A DNA stretch of 64,000 bases from QGON01 sp963691905 (GTDB lineage: Bacteria; Pseudomonadota; Gammaproteobacteria; Chromatiales; Chromatiaceae): assembly GCA_963691905.1 (NCBI GenBank), contig OY829892.1, positions 620,001 to 684,000 on the forward strand, written 5' to 3'. The stretch's first letter is position 1, and the number at the start of each line of letters is the position of its first letter. The notes under the pieces are model-generated. The model searched no databases, was not told the origin of the DNA, and was given only the letters and a program-made list of their open reading frames with translations. The position numbers and the translations under genes are program-made. This document shows positions 51,947 through 61,836 of the stretch, in pieces.

Positions 51947-52528
51947 ATGACCGAGCAGGACAAAACCGCTGTCAACAGCACACAAGAGGCCGTTACCGAC
52001 GAGCAGTTGGTGCGTGCCGTCACCTCGTTCGAAGCCATCATCGTCAGCCAGATCGAGATTAAAAATATTCTCGGCGACCGGCTCAACTACAGCATCCGGA
52101 CCGGGCTTATCATTCTCGGCCTCATTGCCATCTCCATTCTGATCCTGCTGCTGACACTGTCATCACAGATCACCCGTATCTCTGCGGTGGTTGGTGACAT
52201 GAATCAGAACTTCACCTCCGTCTCAACACAGATGGAAAATATCGACACTTACATCACGTCAATGGAAAAGCGGGTGAGCCTGCTTAACGGAATCAACGGC
52301 CAGACGGAGACGATGGACCGGGAGATGGGTACCATCACTGTCGATCTCCGGCGTATGCGCGGCACACTCAGCGGCATCCAACACCATGTCAATTCCGTGG
52401 ACGGAAACATCGCTTATATCTCATCGGCCATCGACAAGATGAATTTCGATATTCAGCGCATGGGACATGACATGCACCGCATGGGCCAGCCAGCCCGGTC
52501 AATGAACAAGATGTTCCCCCTTCCCTAG
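51947..52528 (+). CDS. Membrane-anchored coiled-coil protein, Met-rich (paralogue 1)
   Basis: The predicted protein has 193 residues from ATG 51947, preceded by TTTGGAG. A cytoplasmic N-terminus is followed by one strong transmembrane helix (IILGLIAISILILLLTL, about residues 55-75). After it comes a long periplasmic coiled coil with many Met residues (MNQNFTSVSTQMENIDTYITSMEKRV) and an end MGHDMHRMGQPARSMNKM. It is paralogous to the next gene. It resembles the coiled-coil part of chemoreceptors or scaffold proteins but has no signalling tip. Function unknown. The pair sits downstream of soxXAKL on the same strand, beyond a terminator. Confidence 0.8.
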   Translation: MTEQDKTAVNSTQEAVTDEQLVRAVTSFEAIIVSQIEIKNILGDRLNYSIRTGLIILGLIAISILILLLTLSSQITRISAVVGDMNQNFTSVSTQMENIDTYITSMEKRVSLLNGINGQTETMDREMGTITVDLRRMRGTLSGIQHHVNSVDGNIAYISSAIDKMNFDIQRMGHDMHRMGQPARSMNKMFPLP

Positions 52529-52557
52529 CCCGGATTTCTCCTTATTGGAATACAAAG

Positions 52558-53097
52558 ATGGCAGAAGATCCCAAACGATTAATGGTGGAGGTGATCGGGC
52601 GTCTCGGACGTGAGACCCAGATTCATCTCGACGAACGACACCACCACTTCCGCATCACGAACCTCTTCCTCTATGCCGTTGCTGCGTTCCTGATGATCGT
52701 GGCGATATTCAACGTCTACTACATCAGCATCCTGTGGGAGGATCTAAATGGCATCGTCAACAGCATGGACTCCATGCACACCAATCTACAGGGCGTCAAC
52801 AAAAGCATGAATTCAGTCACCGCCAAGGTTGAACTGATCGACAAGCATATGGCCAACATGGACGACATCTATAGCCACACGGAGTCTATGGGGGAGTTGA
52901 TGCCGTCAGTGCGCGAGTCCATGGGCGCCATGGCGGATGAAATGGACCTCATCGAACGGGATATGCGCCACTTAGGCGGCGGCATGGGCAACATCGAACA
53001 GCGCTTCATCCAGATCACCGATGGCGTGGGGGTTATGCGCAGTAACGTACGTCAGATCTCCCGGCCAATGGGTATATTGAACCCTATCATGCCTTGA
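52558..53097 (+). CDS. Membrane-anchored coiled-coil protein, Met-rich (paralogue 2)
   Basis: The predicted protein has 179 residues. It has the same plan as the gene before it: a His/charged N-terminus (LDERHHHFR), one membrane helix (FLYAVAAFLMIVAIFNVYYI) and a periplasmic coiled coil rich in Met (SMDSMHTNLQ, MGAMADEMDLIERDMRHLGGGMG) ending RPMGILNPIMP. The two genes are 29 bp apart and probably form a heteromer. Its 3' end overlaps the convergent HD-domain gene by 11 bp. Function unknown. Confidence 0.8.
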   Translation: MAEDPKRLMVEVIGRLGRETQIHLDERHHHFRITNLFLYAVAAFLMIVAIFNVYYISILWEDLNGIVNSMDSMHTNLQGVNKSMNSVTAKVELIDKHMANMDDIYSHTESMGELMPSVRESMGAMADEMDLIERDMRHLGGGMGNIEQRFIQITDGVGVMRSNVRQISRPMGILNPIMP

Positions 53098-53587
53098 GGC
53101 ATTCGTTGAGGCGAGACCAGATTTCATCACACAATCCCATACGGTAGACTGCTGATCTGAAAACGGCCTGCTCCCGGAGATACATATCCAGCCGCGTACT
53201 GTCTTGCTCCGTTAAACAGACAGTGACGTTTGCCAGCCTGTCCGCCGCCTTTACCACCAGCGCCAGTTCATGGCTACCGCTCACACGGCGCATCTTCTGA
53301 TTGGTTTTACGCTTCCTCTCCTTCCTGGTACGTCCCGGCTCGTCGGTGACAATCTCCACACAAGCACCCACAAAGTGGCCAAACACCTCCGCCACTTCGA
53401 GGCGGTTCACCGGTGTATCTTCAACCACGTCGTGCAGGTAGCCTATAATCTGAGCATCATTTCCATAGGACTCGACAAGCCCTGCCACCTGATCCAGGTG
53501 GTAGATATAGGGTTTATCGCCATAGCGCTGCTCTCCATGCGCCTCTACGGCAAATGCTCTCGCCCTATGTAGCAGCTCGTCACTCAT
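53087..53587 (-). CDS. HD-domain (p)ppGpp hydrolase-like protein
   Basis: The predicted protein has 166 residues from ATG 53587; a GTG at 53641 overlapping the upstream gene by 4 bp is also possible. The SpoT-type HD domain is present: YIYHLDQVAGLVESYG, GYLHDVVEDT (HD metal pair), and LVVKAADRLANV. There is no synthetase or TGS domain. It may be a small alarmone hydrolase or another phosphohydrolase. It follows the ATPase C-like gene on the same strand. Confidence 0.82.
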   Translation of the reverse strand: MSDELLHRARAFAVEAHGEQRYGDKPYIYHLDQVAGLVESYGNDAQIIGYLHDVVEDTPVNRLEVAEVFGHFVGACVEIVTDEPGRTRKERKRKTNQKMRRVSGSHELALVVKAADRLANVTVCLTEQDSTRLDMYLREQAVFRSAVYRMGLCDEIWSRLNECLKA

Positions 53588-53637
53588 CTTCCAAATATAG
53601 ATCCAAAACGAAGAAACATCACAAACAGACCCTGCAT

Positions 53638-54318
53638 TCACGCAAACATTTGCGCATACTCTCCTACTGCAGCGTCCAATACGTTTTCAAAACGCCGCAC
53701 TGCCCCTTCACCATGATAGCTGGACCAGCGATCCATGATGCCCCATTTCAACACATAGGCCACTACCGCCTCAAAATCAAAGTAGTGGCCCTCGCCCTGT
53801 TGATCCAGGCAGCGCCACTGCTCTCCCAGCAGGAGCCGCTCCAGCCCCAGGTGGTCCTCCTCCCGTAACAGCCGGTTCGCCTCCAGCACCCAGGGAAAGG
53901 CGCGTTCCAGGCTGAAGCCAGGTTCACTCCAGTTTCTGTGGATCACACCCAGCCAACGGCCAAAACCCCAATCTGCATTAAGATCCGGTGCAGACTCTCC
54001 ACGTCTGCGCCGTCGCAACGCCGCTACCAGCGTTCTGAATTCCATGCGTTGACGGATCAATTGCCGCAGCCACTCGTTATTCAGTTCCGCCAGCAGCCGT
54101 TTCGTCTCCACGGCAATTTCTGCATCAGACGTTTCATGGGAATGAGAGGACCACCACAGCAGCCCTTCAATAGCCTGCAGTTGCGTTGCATCTTCCGGTG
54201 TCAGAAAACTCAACCGCGCTTCGAGCTGGATGCGTGAGATCGGTGTCTGAGACACAGCAAAGAGTTCCCCCGCATAGGGCAGACTGGTGATCAGGGTAAT
54301 GTAGGAGTCTCTGGACAT
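53638..54318 (-). CDS. V/A-ATPase subunit C-like protein (DUF2764)
   Basis: The predicted protein has 226 residues from ATG 54318. A longer frame to 54369 would add 17 residues encoded partly by a repeat and is unlikely. SLPYAGELFAVSQTPISRIQLEARLSFL, LRQLIRQRMEFRTLVAALRRRRRG and the Trp-rich middle fit DUF2764. This family takes the place of subunit C (the central stalk-membrane ring link) in some bacterial V-type ATPase operons. It lies immediately downstream of subunit E. Confidence 0.82.
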   Translation of the reverse strand: MSRDSYITLITSLPYAGELFAVSQTPISRIQLEARLSFLTPEDATQLQAIEGLLWWSSHSHETSDAEIAVETKRLLAELNNEWLRQLIRQRMEFRTLVAALRRRRRGESAPDLNADWGFGRWLGVIHRNWSEPGFSLERAFPWVLEANRLLREEDHLGLERLLLGEQWRCLDQQGEGHYFDFEAVVAYVLKWGIMDRWSSYHGEGAVRRFENVLDAAVGEYAQMFA

Positions 54319-54373
54319 ATTAAATTGTGCATATTTGTAGGTTGGTCGGGTTACGTTGAATTGTGCCAAATAG

Positions 54374-55060
54374 TCAACGGACGATGCCTTCCACCAGCGC
54401 CCGGAAACGGGGCTGCAGATGGGCCAGAAGGAGCTCCGTTACTGCCGCCTCTGTGACATCCAGCTTGATGGCATCACCACGTATAGAGAGACGGATACCC
54501 GGCGTACCATCATCCGCCTCGATAAAGGTCACCCCTTCCCGTAGCATCTCTTTGGTAATCAGGCCGCTCAATTCGGTCAACGGGTTGGCCCGCAGAGCTT
54601 CGGGATCCTTGCGCAGTTCTTCAAGACCCACAGCATCCCGTGGCAGCAGTATCTGCATCGGTTCCGACTCGTCAACCTGCTCTTTCGCCCGTCCGGCCAC
54701 CTCCAGAATCAGCCGTTGCAACATCTGTTCACGGCTCATCTCCCGGCCGACCGCCCGCTGTACCTCATCGGCGAAACGGGCGCTGAGGGTCGACTTCAAC
54801 GACAGGATGGCATCACGCACCGCCACCGACAGCGACTCCTGCAGCGCCTTTTGGGTCTGCTCGGCATACTCCCGCGCCGCCTTTTTCAGTGCCTCTGCCT
54901 CCAATTCGGCCTGTTCCACGATCCAGGCAGCCTGATGTTCCGCATCAGCGACAATCTTCTCTGCCCGCTCCCGCCCTGCCGCAACACCTTCGTCATGCAA
55001 GCGCTCTATCAGCGCCTCAACACCGGAAGAGACCTGCAGTGCACTGTTATCTTTTGCCAT
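54374..55060 (-). CDS. ntpE: V/A-type ATPase subunit E (peripheral stalk)
   Basis: The predicted protein has 228 residues. A long charged helix (GVEALIERLHDEGVAAGRERAEKIVADAEHQA) at the N-terminus is followed by a globular part with LPRDAV and EGVTFIEADDGTPGIRLSIRGDAIKLDVTE. This matches the E subunit, which tethers the head to the membrane part. It is two bases from the K gene. Confidence 0.93.
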   Translation of the reverse strand: MAKDNSALQVSSGVEALIERLHDEGVAAGRERAEKIVADAEHQAAWIVEQAELEAEALKKAAREYAEQTQKALQESLSVAVRDAILSLKSTLSARFADEVQRAVGREMSREQMLQRLILEVAGRAKEQVDESEPMQILLPRDAVGLEELRKDPEALRANPLTELSGLITKEMLREGVTFIEADDGTPGIRLSIRGDAIKLDVTEAAVTELLLAHLQPRFRALVEGIVR

Positions 55061-55062
55061 CG

Positions 55063-55515
55063 CTATTTCACCCCCGGCAGATCGGCGCTGAGCACCAAAG
55101 CGAAAACAAAGGCAAAAACCGCAAAACCCTCCACGATCGCCGCCGGCGCCAGGGAGAGGCCGAATATCTCAGGCTTGGCCTTTGCCGCGTTGATGGCCGC
55201 GGCACAACTTCGGCCCTGATAGATCGCACTGAACATCAGCGCCAGACCACAAAGCAGTCCGATGCCAAACATGCCCGCCGCTGCTTCTGGGGTCACGGCA
55301 CGATTGAGCGTGAACATAACCACAATGCCGTAGATCACCTGGGACGACGGCATTGCCGAGATACCGACATAGCGGCCATGACCACTCTCCGTCTCTATCA
55401 TCGCGCCAATAGCCGCCTGTCCCGCCAGGGCACAACCGATCACACTGCCGATAGCGCCCAACGCCATAGGGCCATAGATTCCGACCCAACCCAGCGCCAT
55501 TACAAACTCATTCAT
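55063..55515 (-). CDS. ntpK: V/A-type ATPase rotor ring subunit K
   Basis: The predicted protein has 150 residues and four membrane helices in two hairpins. The ion-carrying Glu129 is in PAAIVEGFAVF. Ser58-Gln59 (PSSQVIYG) and Gln100 (IYQGRS) sit where the Enterococcus NtpK sodium ligands Thr64-Gln65 and Gln110 sit, and the 29-residue spacing from Gln100 to Glu129 is the same. It is therefore a candidate Na+-type rotor. It overlaps the I gene by four bases. Confidence 0.94.
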   Translation of the reverse strand: MNEFVMALGWVGIYGPMALGAIGSVIGCALAGQAAIGAMIETESGHGRYVGISAMPSSQVIYGIVVMFTLNRAVTPEAAAGMFGIGLLCGLALMFSAIYQGRSCAAAINAAKAKPEIFGLSLAPAAIVEGFAVFAFVFALVLSADLPGVK

Positions 55516-57317
55516 GGTTCGATCTCCTTTTTAGCGAAGGCACGAAAGGGGTATCCCTCGTCGGACATCCCCCAGTTGAAAAACTCGATGAAGTTGAGAC
55601 GCAGCCCATGTACGAAACCGCTGATGATGCCCAGTCCCAGATTGATGCTGTGTCCCAGAAACAGGATCAGAATCGCCAGCAGCAGGCCCGGACCGGGCAG
55701 GGCCGTCTTGACCTGTATCGCCAGGTCGTTGAAGGTGAGTGCCAGGGAGGCACTGGCCAGCCCCAGGGCAAAGAGGCGCAGGTAGCTAAGCACATCGCCG
55801 AACATCTTGGTGACCTGAGCCAGACCGCCCAGACCATCCAGCAGGCGCAGCAGAGCCGACTTCCAGTCACTCACCCTGCGGTTGCTGGCGAACAGCAGCA
55901 CCAGCAGCAGACCCAGACTCAACAAAAGATAGCCCGTAGTAATCAAGCCCTGCATGCCCTCTGTACTACCGAGATAGGCAGCGAATCCACCCGTGATAGC
56001 CAGACTCCAACCAACCGGCCGCGCGTTGTGTGGAAAGGGGCGCAGCCTCAACGCCACCACCAGATTAGCCATCAACAGGTGCAGACAGCCGATGGCGATG
56101 GAGAGTCTCATCATGCTGTCGAAGTCCTTGAGCTCCAGCAGCTTCAAGCGCGCAACAAGTGTGCCGGGGGATGGCTCGATACCAAAGTAACTGCCCACCA
56201 TCACACCGTAGAGAAAGGAGGCCGCCAACACCACTACCGACAAGATACGAAAGCGCCGTCCCTCTGCCGATTTCTCCATACGTTTCCAATAACGCGCCAG
56301 TATCAGCCCGAGAATCACCGCATAACCAGCATCAGCCAGAATCATGGCGAAAAAGAGCGCGAAGGAGAAGAATACAATGCGGGAGGGATCCCATTCGTGG
56401 TAGTTGGGGGTTTGGTAGAAACTCACCAGATCTTGCCCCCCATCCACCGGCGATGGATTCTCCAACAGGGTGGGCGGCCGTTCTTCCAGCAGCGGCTTCT
56501 CCGCGGTCAGCGCCAGCCCCAGCTCTGCTGCAAAGCCCTGCAGCAGTGGCAATTCACGCTCAGCCACCCATCCCTGCACCAGACAGACGCCATCCTGCAG
56601 CCAGATGCCCTGATCCGCCTCCACCAAGGCGGAACGGTCCTCCGCGTGGGCAAGATTCTGGCTGAGCAGAAAGATCCAGCGACTCAATGCAGTATGTTCG
56701 GCATGCAGATCTTCGAGTTGCACCTCGGTTTCATTCAATCGCGCATGCAACTGACTCAGAGAAACCGCCCCTGTATGGGTTCTGGGTACAGGCAGCAGAG
56801 CTGCATCCGGCTCCTCCCTGGCAATCACCACCACATAGGTAAAGCGATTGTCCCGATGGACCTCCTGCCAAGGCAGCTCCAGTTCGGCCAGCCTTCGCCG
56901 CTCGTGCAGCGGCAGTTGATAGAACCAATAGAGATAACCGCCGGAGTAGGCGGAGTCGGGCAGGGTAAAATCGCCCCAGGGGGTAAGCTCATGGATACGA
57001 CGCTGCAGGAACGCCTTTTCATCCTCCGCTTCACGCAGACGCTGCTTGTTGCCCAGCGCCAACCGCACCACCTCATCGAAATCAAACGCCTCTTTATCCT
57101 TTACCTGCTGCCGCTTCTCCGCCACATCGCTGATCCAGCGCAACGCTTTATAGGCCTCTTCAGCCGGTGCGCTCGGCGTTCTGTCCGGGTCCGCCGCAAG
57201 TTTTGGCCGCAAGGGTATCAGGTGCAGGCACCCCATTCTCTGCAACCCGGAAAGCATCACTTTACGGTCTTGAGCAAGTCCGGCAAGGGTGACTTTACGT
57301 AGCGCAAGGATGGTCAT
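55512..57317 (-). CDS. ntpI: V/A-type ATPase membrane subunit I (a-subunit)
   Basis: The predicted protein has 601 residues. An N-terminal cytoplasmic half with coiled coils is followed by about seven or eight membrane helices from residue 320. The conserved YHEWDPSRIVFFSFALFFAMILADAGYAVILG and FGDVLSYLRLFALGLASASLALTFND are seen, the latter with the Arg essential for ion release. It forms the stator channel for ions. It overlaps both the K and D genes by four bases. Confidence 0.96.
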   Translation of the reverse strand: MTILALRKVTLAGLAQDRKVMLSGLQRMGCLHLIPLRPKLAADPDRTPSAPAEEAYKALRWISDVAEKRQQVKDKEAFDFDEVVRLALGNKQRLREAEDEKAFLQRRIHELTPWGDFTLPDSAYSGGYLYWFYQLPLHERRRLAELELPWQEVHRDNRFTYVVVIAREEPDAALLPVPRTHTGAVSLSQLHARLNETEVQLEDLHAEHTALSRWIFLLSQNLAHAEDRSALVEADQGIWLQDGVCLVQGWVAERELPLLQGFAAELGLALTAEKPLLEERPPTLLENPSPVDGGQDLVSFYQTPNYHEWDPSRIVFFSFALFFAMILADAGYAVILGLILARYWKRMEKSAEGRRFRILSVVVLAASFLYGVMVGSYFGIEPSPGTLVARLKLLELKDFDSMMRLSIAIGCLHLLMANLVVALRLRPFPHNARPVGWSLAITGGFAAYLGSTEGMQGLITTGYLLLSLGLLLVLLFASNRRVSDWKSALLRLLDGLGGLAQVTKMFGDVLSYLRLFALGLASASLALTFNDLAIQVKTALPGPGLLLAILILFLGHSINLGLGIISGFVHGLRLNFIEFFNWGMSDEGYPFRAFAKKEIEP

Positions 57318-57922
57318 CGCAAACCGCCTTCTGCCTGTTTTTTGCGCTTTGCCAACTTGGCCCGTACCACTCCGGCCCGCGCCTCATCCGCCAGATAGAT
57401 ACGGATCTTTCTGATCTGTTCGCGGGTACGGGGGATCAACACCTTGTCAAACAGGTTGACCCGCTGGGTAATGGTGCGCACCTCCGCTTCCAGCAGTTTC
57501 AGACGCTGTTCGGCAACCTGCATGCGCAGACGCATCTCCAAGGCCTGCTTGAGTTTCTCCACCAAAGGATCAACCCAGTGGGGTCTGGCCAACAAAGGGT
57601 AGTCCGCCAGCTGAAACTCTACACTTTCAAGAAGGGGGAGGCGCACCCCCATGACGTTTTCTTCACCCAAACTGACCCCCGCAATCGATACGAGTCCCTC
57701 AAGACTGATTGCCTGATAGGCAAGCATCGGCAGCTGTTCATTGATCCAGGGCGAGACTGCATTCAGTTGCAACTGTTCGGACGAACGCATTGCCCTGGCC
57801 TTCGCCTGCTCCGCCAGCAGTTGTTTACGCTTCATATCCAGTGACGGCAGAAAATCACGATAGCCTTTCAGCAGCTGATTCTGCCGGGTCAGAGAGGATT
57901 TATTGAGGGCGAGCCGAGCCAT
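57314..57922 (-). CDS. ntpD: V/A-type ATPase subunit D (central shaft)
   Basis: The predicted protein has 202 residues, mostly two long helices. It starts MARLALNKSSLTRQNQLLKGYRDFLPSLDMKRKQLL and ends with RRVN-like TITQRVNLFDKVLIPRTREQIRKIRIYLADE. This is the rotor shaft within the A3B3 head. It is directly adjacent to B (no gap) and overlaps I. Confidence 0.95.
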   Translation of the reverse strand: MARLALNKSSLTRQNQLLKGYRDFLPSLDMKRKQLLAEQAKARAMRSSEQLQLNAVSPWINEQLPMLAYQAISLEGLVSIAGVSLGEENVMGVRLPLLESVEFQLADYPLLARPHWVDPLVEKLKQALEMRLRMQVAEQRLKLLEAEVRTITQRVNLFDKVLIPRTREQIRKIRIYLADEARAGVVRAKLAKRKKQAEGGLR

Positions 57923-59278
<1,356 letters not shown>

Positions 59279-59336
59279 GGCGTCCTCCATTGGCGGAACA
59301 CCCTTTGTAACCGAAGAAATTGGCCCAGGCAAGCCC

Positions 59337-59370
59337 GTAGGCCTGATCCGCTGCGCTTGATCAGGCCTAC
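59337..59370. repeat. REP-like palindrome, perfect 12-bp arms
   Basis: gtaggcctgatc (59337-59348) and gatcaggcctac (59359-59370) flank loop cgctgcgctt. It lies between the ATPase B gene and the acyltransferase gene. Related copies are at 34684 and 38403. Confidence 0.88.
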
Positions 59371-59394
59371 ATTCAAAGGGATAGGTATGACTGT

Positions 59395-60492
59395 TTAGTT
59401 TTGACTGGATTGCGTGAGAAATCGCCCGGTCGGCCAGATCTCTTTACTGAACAGCAAACGGGCCTTGAGGTTGGGGGAACCGATAAACAGATCGCAGCCG
59501 CGCCTCTCCTCTGCCCCCCAACGACGTTTCTCCTCGTCGGCACCCATCAGGAAATCGTAGCCTTTGACCCCGGCATTAATACAATCTTCGATGACGAGGG
59601 TGCGCAATACCTCTCCCATCCCCGGCGCAGCGTCAGGATTTAAGGCCTCCTGAAGCAGGAGATAGTGGTTGTTATAGATAGAGCCGATCTGGATCGCCTC
59701 TATCTTTCCACCATCTGTGATCGCCATAAGCCTAAGCAAACCTTCATCGAAAACCCGCTGCACAAACAAACGGTAGAATTCCGCTTCATAGGGTTTGCGC
59801 CCTGCACCACCCGCCAGGCTCCAGCGTCGATCATGCAACTCGAATAACGCCTCCAGAAGACCCGGCAGATCCGCTTTGTTGGTACAACGGGTGATCTCCA
59901 GACCTTCTCTGCAAAGAAGCGCAGACCGTTCGTCGCGTAATTCCTGCAGTCTATCGCCAAAGAAATGGGCTTCGAACTGCGCCATCGTCTCAGGCAAGTC
60001 AAAGTAGCCGAAGCGGGTGGCCCTGTAGCGATGGGGTAAACCACCTGCCTGACAGGCGCTACTGATGTTCTCAATGCTGCCGGTCCAGCCGGTCATGTGC
60101 GGCATCCAGATGGTGTCCCATCTCCCTTTTGCCTCTAGCAGTGCGCTGACAATCGCCTGCGCCGCCTCTTTTTCCACATGCCGAGACACAATCCAGTCAG
60201 GGTACTCCGCGCCGGTAGCATAGTCCGCCATGATCCGAAGCGTCTTGAAGGAGACCAGATTCAGCAGCCGTAACTCTGCCATATAGAAAGGGGCCAAACC
60301 CACGAGATCACCCTTATCATCTCTCACCACAACGACAAAGGGTTCCACCGCCTCATGGACCGTTTCCCGCCAGGCCTGGATCCAGTCCCAGGTAAGAAAA
60401 ATCGTATCCGCCCAGGCGTTTTTCAACAACGCATCCCAGTCTTCCTCGAGCTGATCAAAATCTGACCAACGGGTAATTATTTGGGATTCCAT
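59395..60492 (-). CDS. GNAT/FemAB-like N-acyltransferase (CelD type)
   Basis: The predicted protein has 365 residues from ATG 60492; the frame stays open to 60603. The pattern ADTIFLTWDWIQAWRETV, VVRDDKGDLVGLAPFYM, LLEALFELHDRRW and the C-terminal YDFLMGADEEKRRWGAE is that of BioF2/CelD-like acetyltransferases, which acylate polysaccharides or cell-wall precursors. The substrate is unknown. It is a single gene. Confidence 0.88.
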   Translation of the reverse strand: MESQIITRWSDFDQLEEDWDALLKNAWADTIFLTWDWIQAWRETVHEAVEPFVVVVRDDKGDLVGLAPFYMAELRLLNLVSFKTLRIMADYATGAEYPDWIVSRHVEKEAAQAIVSALLEAKGRWDTIWMPHMTGWTGSIENISSACQAGGLPHRYRATRFGYFDLPETMAQFEAHFFGDRLQELRDERSALLCREGLEITRCTNKADLPGLLEALFELHDRRWSLAGGAGRKPYEAEFYRLFVQRVFDEGLLRLMAITDGGKIEAIQIGSIYNNHYLLLQEALNPDAAPGMGEVLRTLVIEDCINAGVKGYDFLMGADEEKRRWGAEERRGCDLFIGSPNLKARLLFSKEIWPTGRFLTQSSQN

Positions 60493-60685
60493 ATTGGTTG
60501 AGGTTCCACTCCGGGCATTCGTGGTGGATGAATATTCGTTGATAGCCCATCTATTGTAATGACCAAAAGCTACGCTGTAACGTTTTGATCGGCCATTCTC
60601 CAATCTGATTTACACCCATTACGGAGGGGCGGCACCTGGATGGCTATGAGTAGCATCCCGTTGCTGAACAATCGGGAAAATAGAA

Positions 60686-61147
60686 TCAGCCCAGCAGTAG
60701 CGAGATGGTTCTGGCTGTCCACTGCTCCTGACCAAGGGCGGGTTTACCCATGCTGTTCCACAACTCAGCCATCTGTTCCATTGATACAGAATTTGCTCTC
60801 AACTCGATGATTTCCCGGCGCAAAGAGCCGATATAGCGATCCTTGCCCACAAGACCGATCAGCCGGTCATAGTCCATTTCAACATCGTTCTCCTCAGCGA
60901 GTCTGTCCATGACATCCTCCACCATGTGGTCCTGGATGAGCGCGATCGCCGATTCCGCCAGTGCCTCATCGGGATCGGCTTCTGCCCCAGGCATGACCAT
61001 CTCAATCCCGCCGCTCCCTCTTTTTTGCCAGCTTTCCACTGCATCCTGCACATGTTCCGATGCAAGATGTGGAAAACGCTTCATCAAGCGCTCCAGATGG
61101 TCGACCGCCTCATCCGCGATCATCAAAAAACGGTGGTCCGAACTCAT
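60686..61147 (-). CDS. Protein of unknown function, helical and acidic
   Basis: The predicted protein has 153 residues from ATG 61147, preceded by TTGGAGAG. It is cytoplasmic and helical, with DEAVDHLERLMKRFPHLASEHVQDAVESW, ALIQDHMVEDVMDRLAEENDVEMDYDRL and WTARTISLLLG at the C-terminus. I recognise no family. It is divergent from queD. Confidence 0.75.
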   Translation of the reverse strand: MSSDHRFLMIADEAVDHLERLMKRFPHLASEHVQDAVESWQKRGSGGIEMVMPGAEADPDEALAESAIALIQDHMVEDVMDRLAEENDVEMDYDRLIGLVGKDRYIGSLRREIIELRANSVSMEQMAELWNSMGKPALGQEQWTARTISLLLG

Positions 61148-61356
61148 GCCTTCACTCTCCAATGTTATCGGCCAGGATTTCAGGGACGCAAAAAGAGCGA
61201 GTCCCTCAAACTATAGCGGTGAATCCATGATTTTCTTTAATGGTTTCCAAGAGGGGCGCTGTACACGTAATTTTCACATGGACAGAGCACCAGCAGTGGC
61301 GGGCACATAAATCAGGCCTTATACTCCAGCCTCTTTCAGATCAAGATACCGCTGAC

Positions 61357-61770
61357 ATGTACACCGTCACCAAAGAGATCCATTTCTGCTACGGGCACCG
61401 CCTGCTCAACCACAAAGGCAAGTGCCGTTATCTGCATGGCCACAACGCCACTGCGGTGATTCGTCTGGAGAGCAGTGAACTGGACGAGATGGGCATGGTC
61501 TGCGACTTCAGCGATATCGGGGGTTTCGTCAAGCAGTGGATCGACAGCGAGCTGGACCACAACATGCTGATGCATCAGGACGATCCGATTCTGCCCACGC
61601 TGCAGGCCGCAGGAGAACGGGTCTATGTGATGAAAAACAATCCCACTGCCGAAAATATCGCCCGCCTGATCTTTGATCAGGTTGCAAAGGGGGGATTTCC
61701 CGTCGTCGAAGTGGCAATCTATGAAACCGACAGCGCCCTGGCGAGCTATCGTCGCCCGGCAACTCAATAA
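61357..61770 (+). CDS. queD: 6-carboxytetrahydropterin synthase QueD
   Basis: The predicted protein has 137 residues from ATG 61357; a longer frame from 61240 has no support. Zinc-binding His residues are in FCYGHRLLNH and CRYLHGHNATAV, and the catalytic Cys is in the latter. MVCDFSDIGGFVKQWID, LDHNML and PTAENIARLIF follow. It makes carboxytetrahydropterin from dihydroneopterin triphosphate in the queuosine pathway. Confidence 0.95.
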   Translation: MYTVTKEIHFCYGHRLLNHKGKCRYLHGHNATAVIRLESSELDEMGMVCDFSDIGGFVKQWIDSELDHNMLMHQDDPILPTLQAAGERVYVMKNNPTAENIARLIFDQVAKGGFPVVEVAIYETDSALASYRRPATQ

Positions 61771-61778
61771 ACAGAGTC

Positions 61779-61812
61779 AAAAAAACCTGCCGGACCATCG
61801 GCCCGGCAGGTT
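61779..61812 (-). terminator. Rho-independent terminator of amtB
   Basis: aacctgccgg (61784-61793) pairs with ccggcaggtt (61803-61812). Read on the minus strand, it is followed by a run of T. It lies 24 bp after the amtB stop and also 14 bp after queD, so it may serve both. Confidence 0.88.
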
Positions 61813-61836
61813 CCCGTTACTCCAGGCTGAATTTGA

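Noticed and set aside
55608..57302. Plus-strand frame (564 codons) opposite the ATPase I gene
   Set aside because: Gln/His-rich product with no domain, opposite a well-conserved membrane subunit; an artefact of codon bias.
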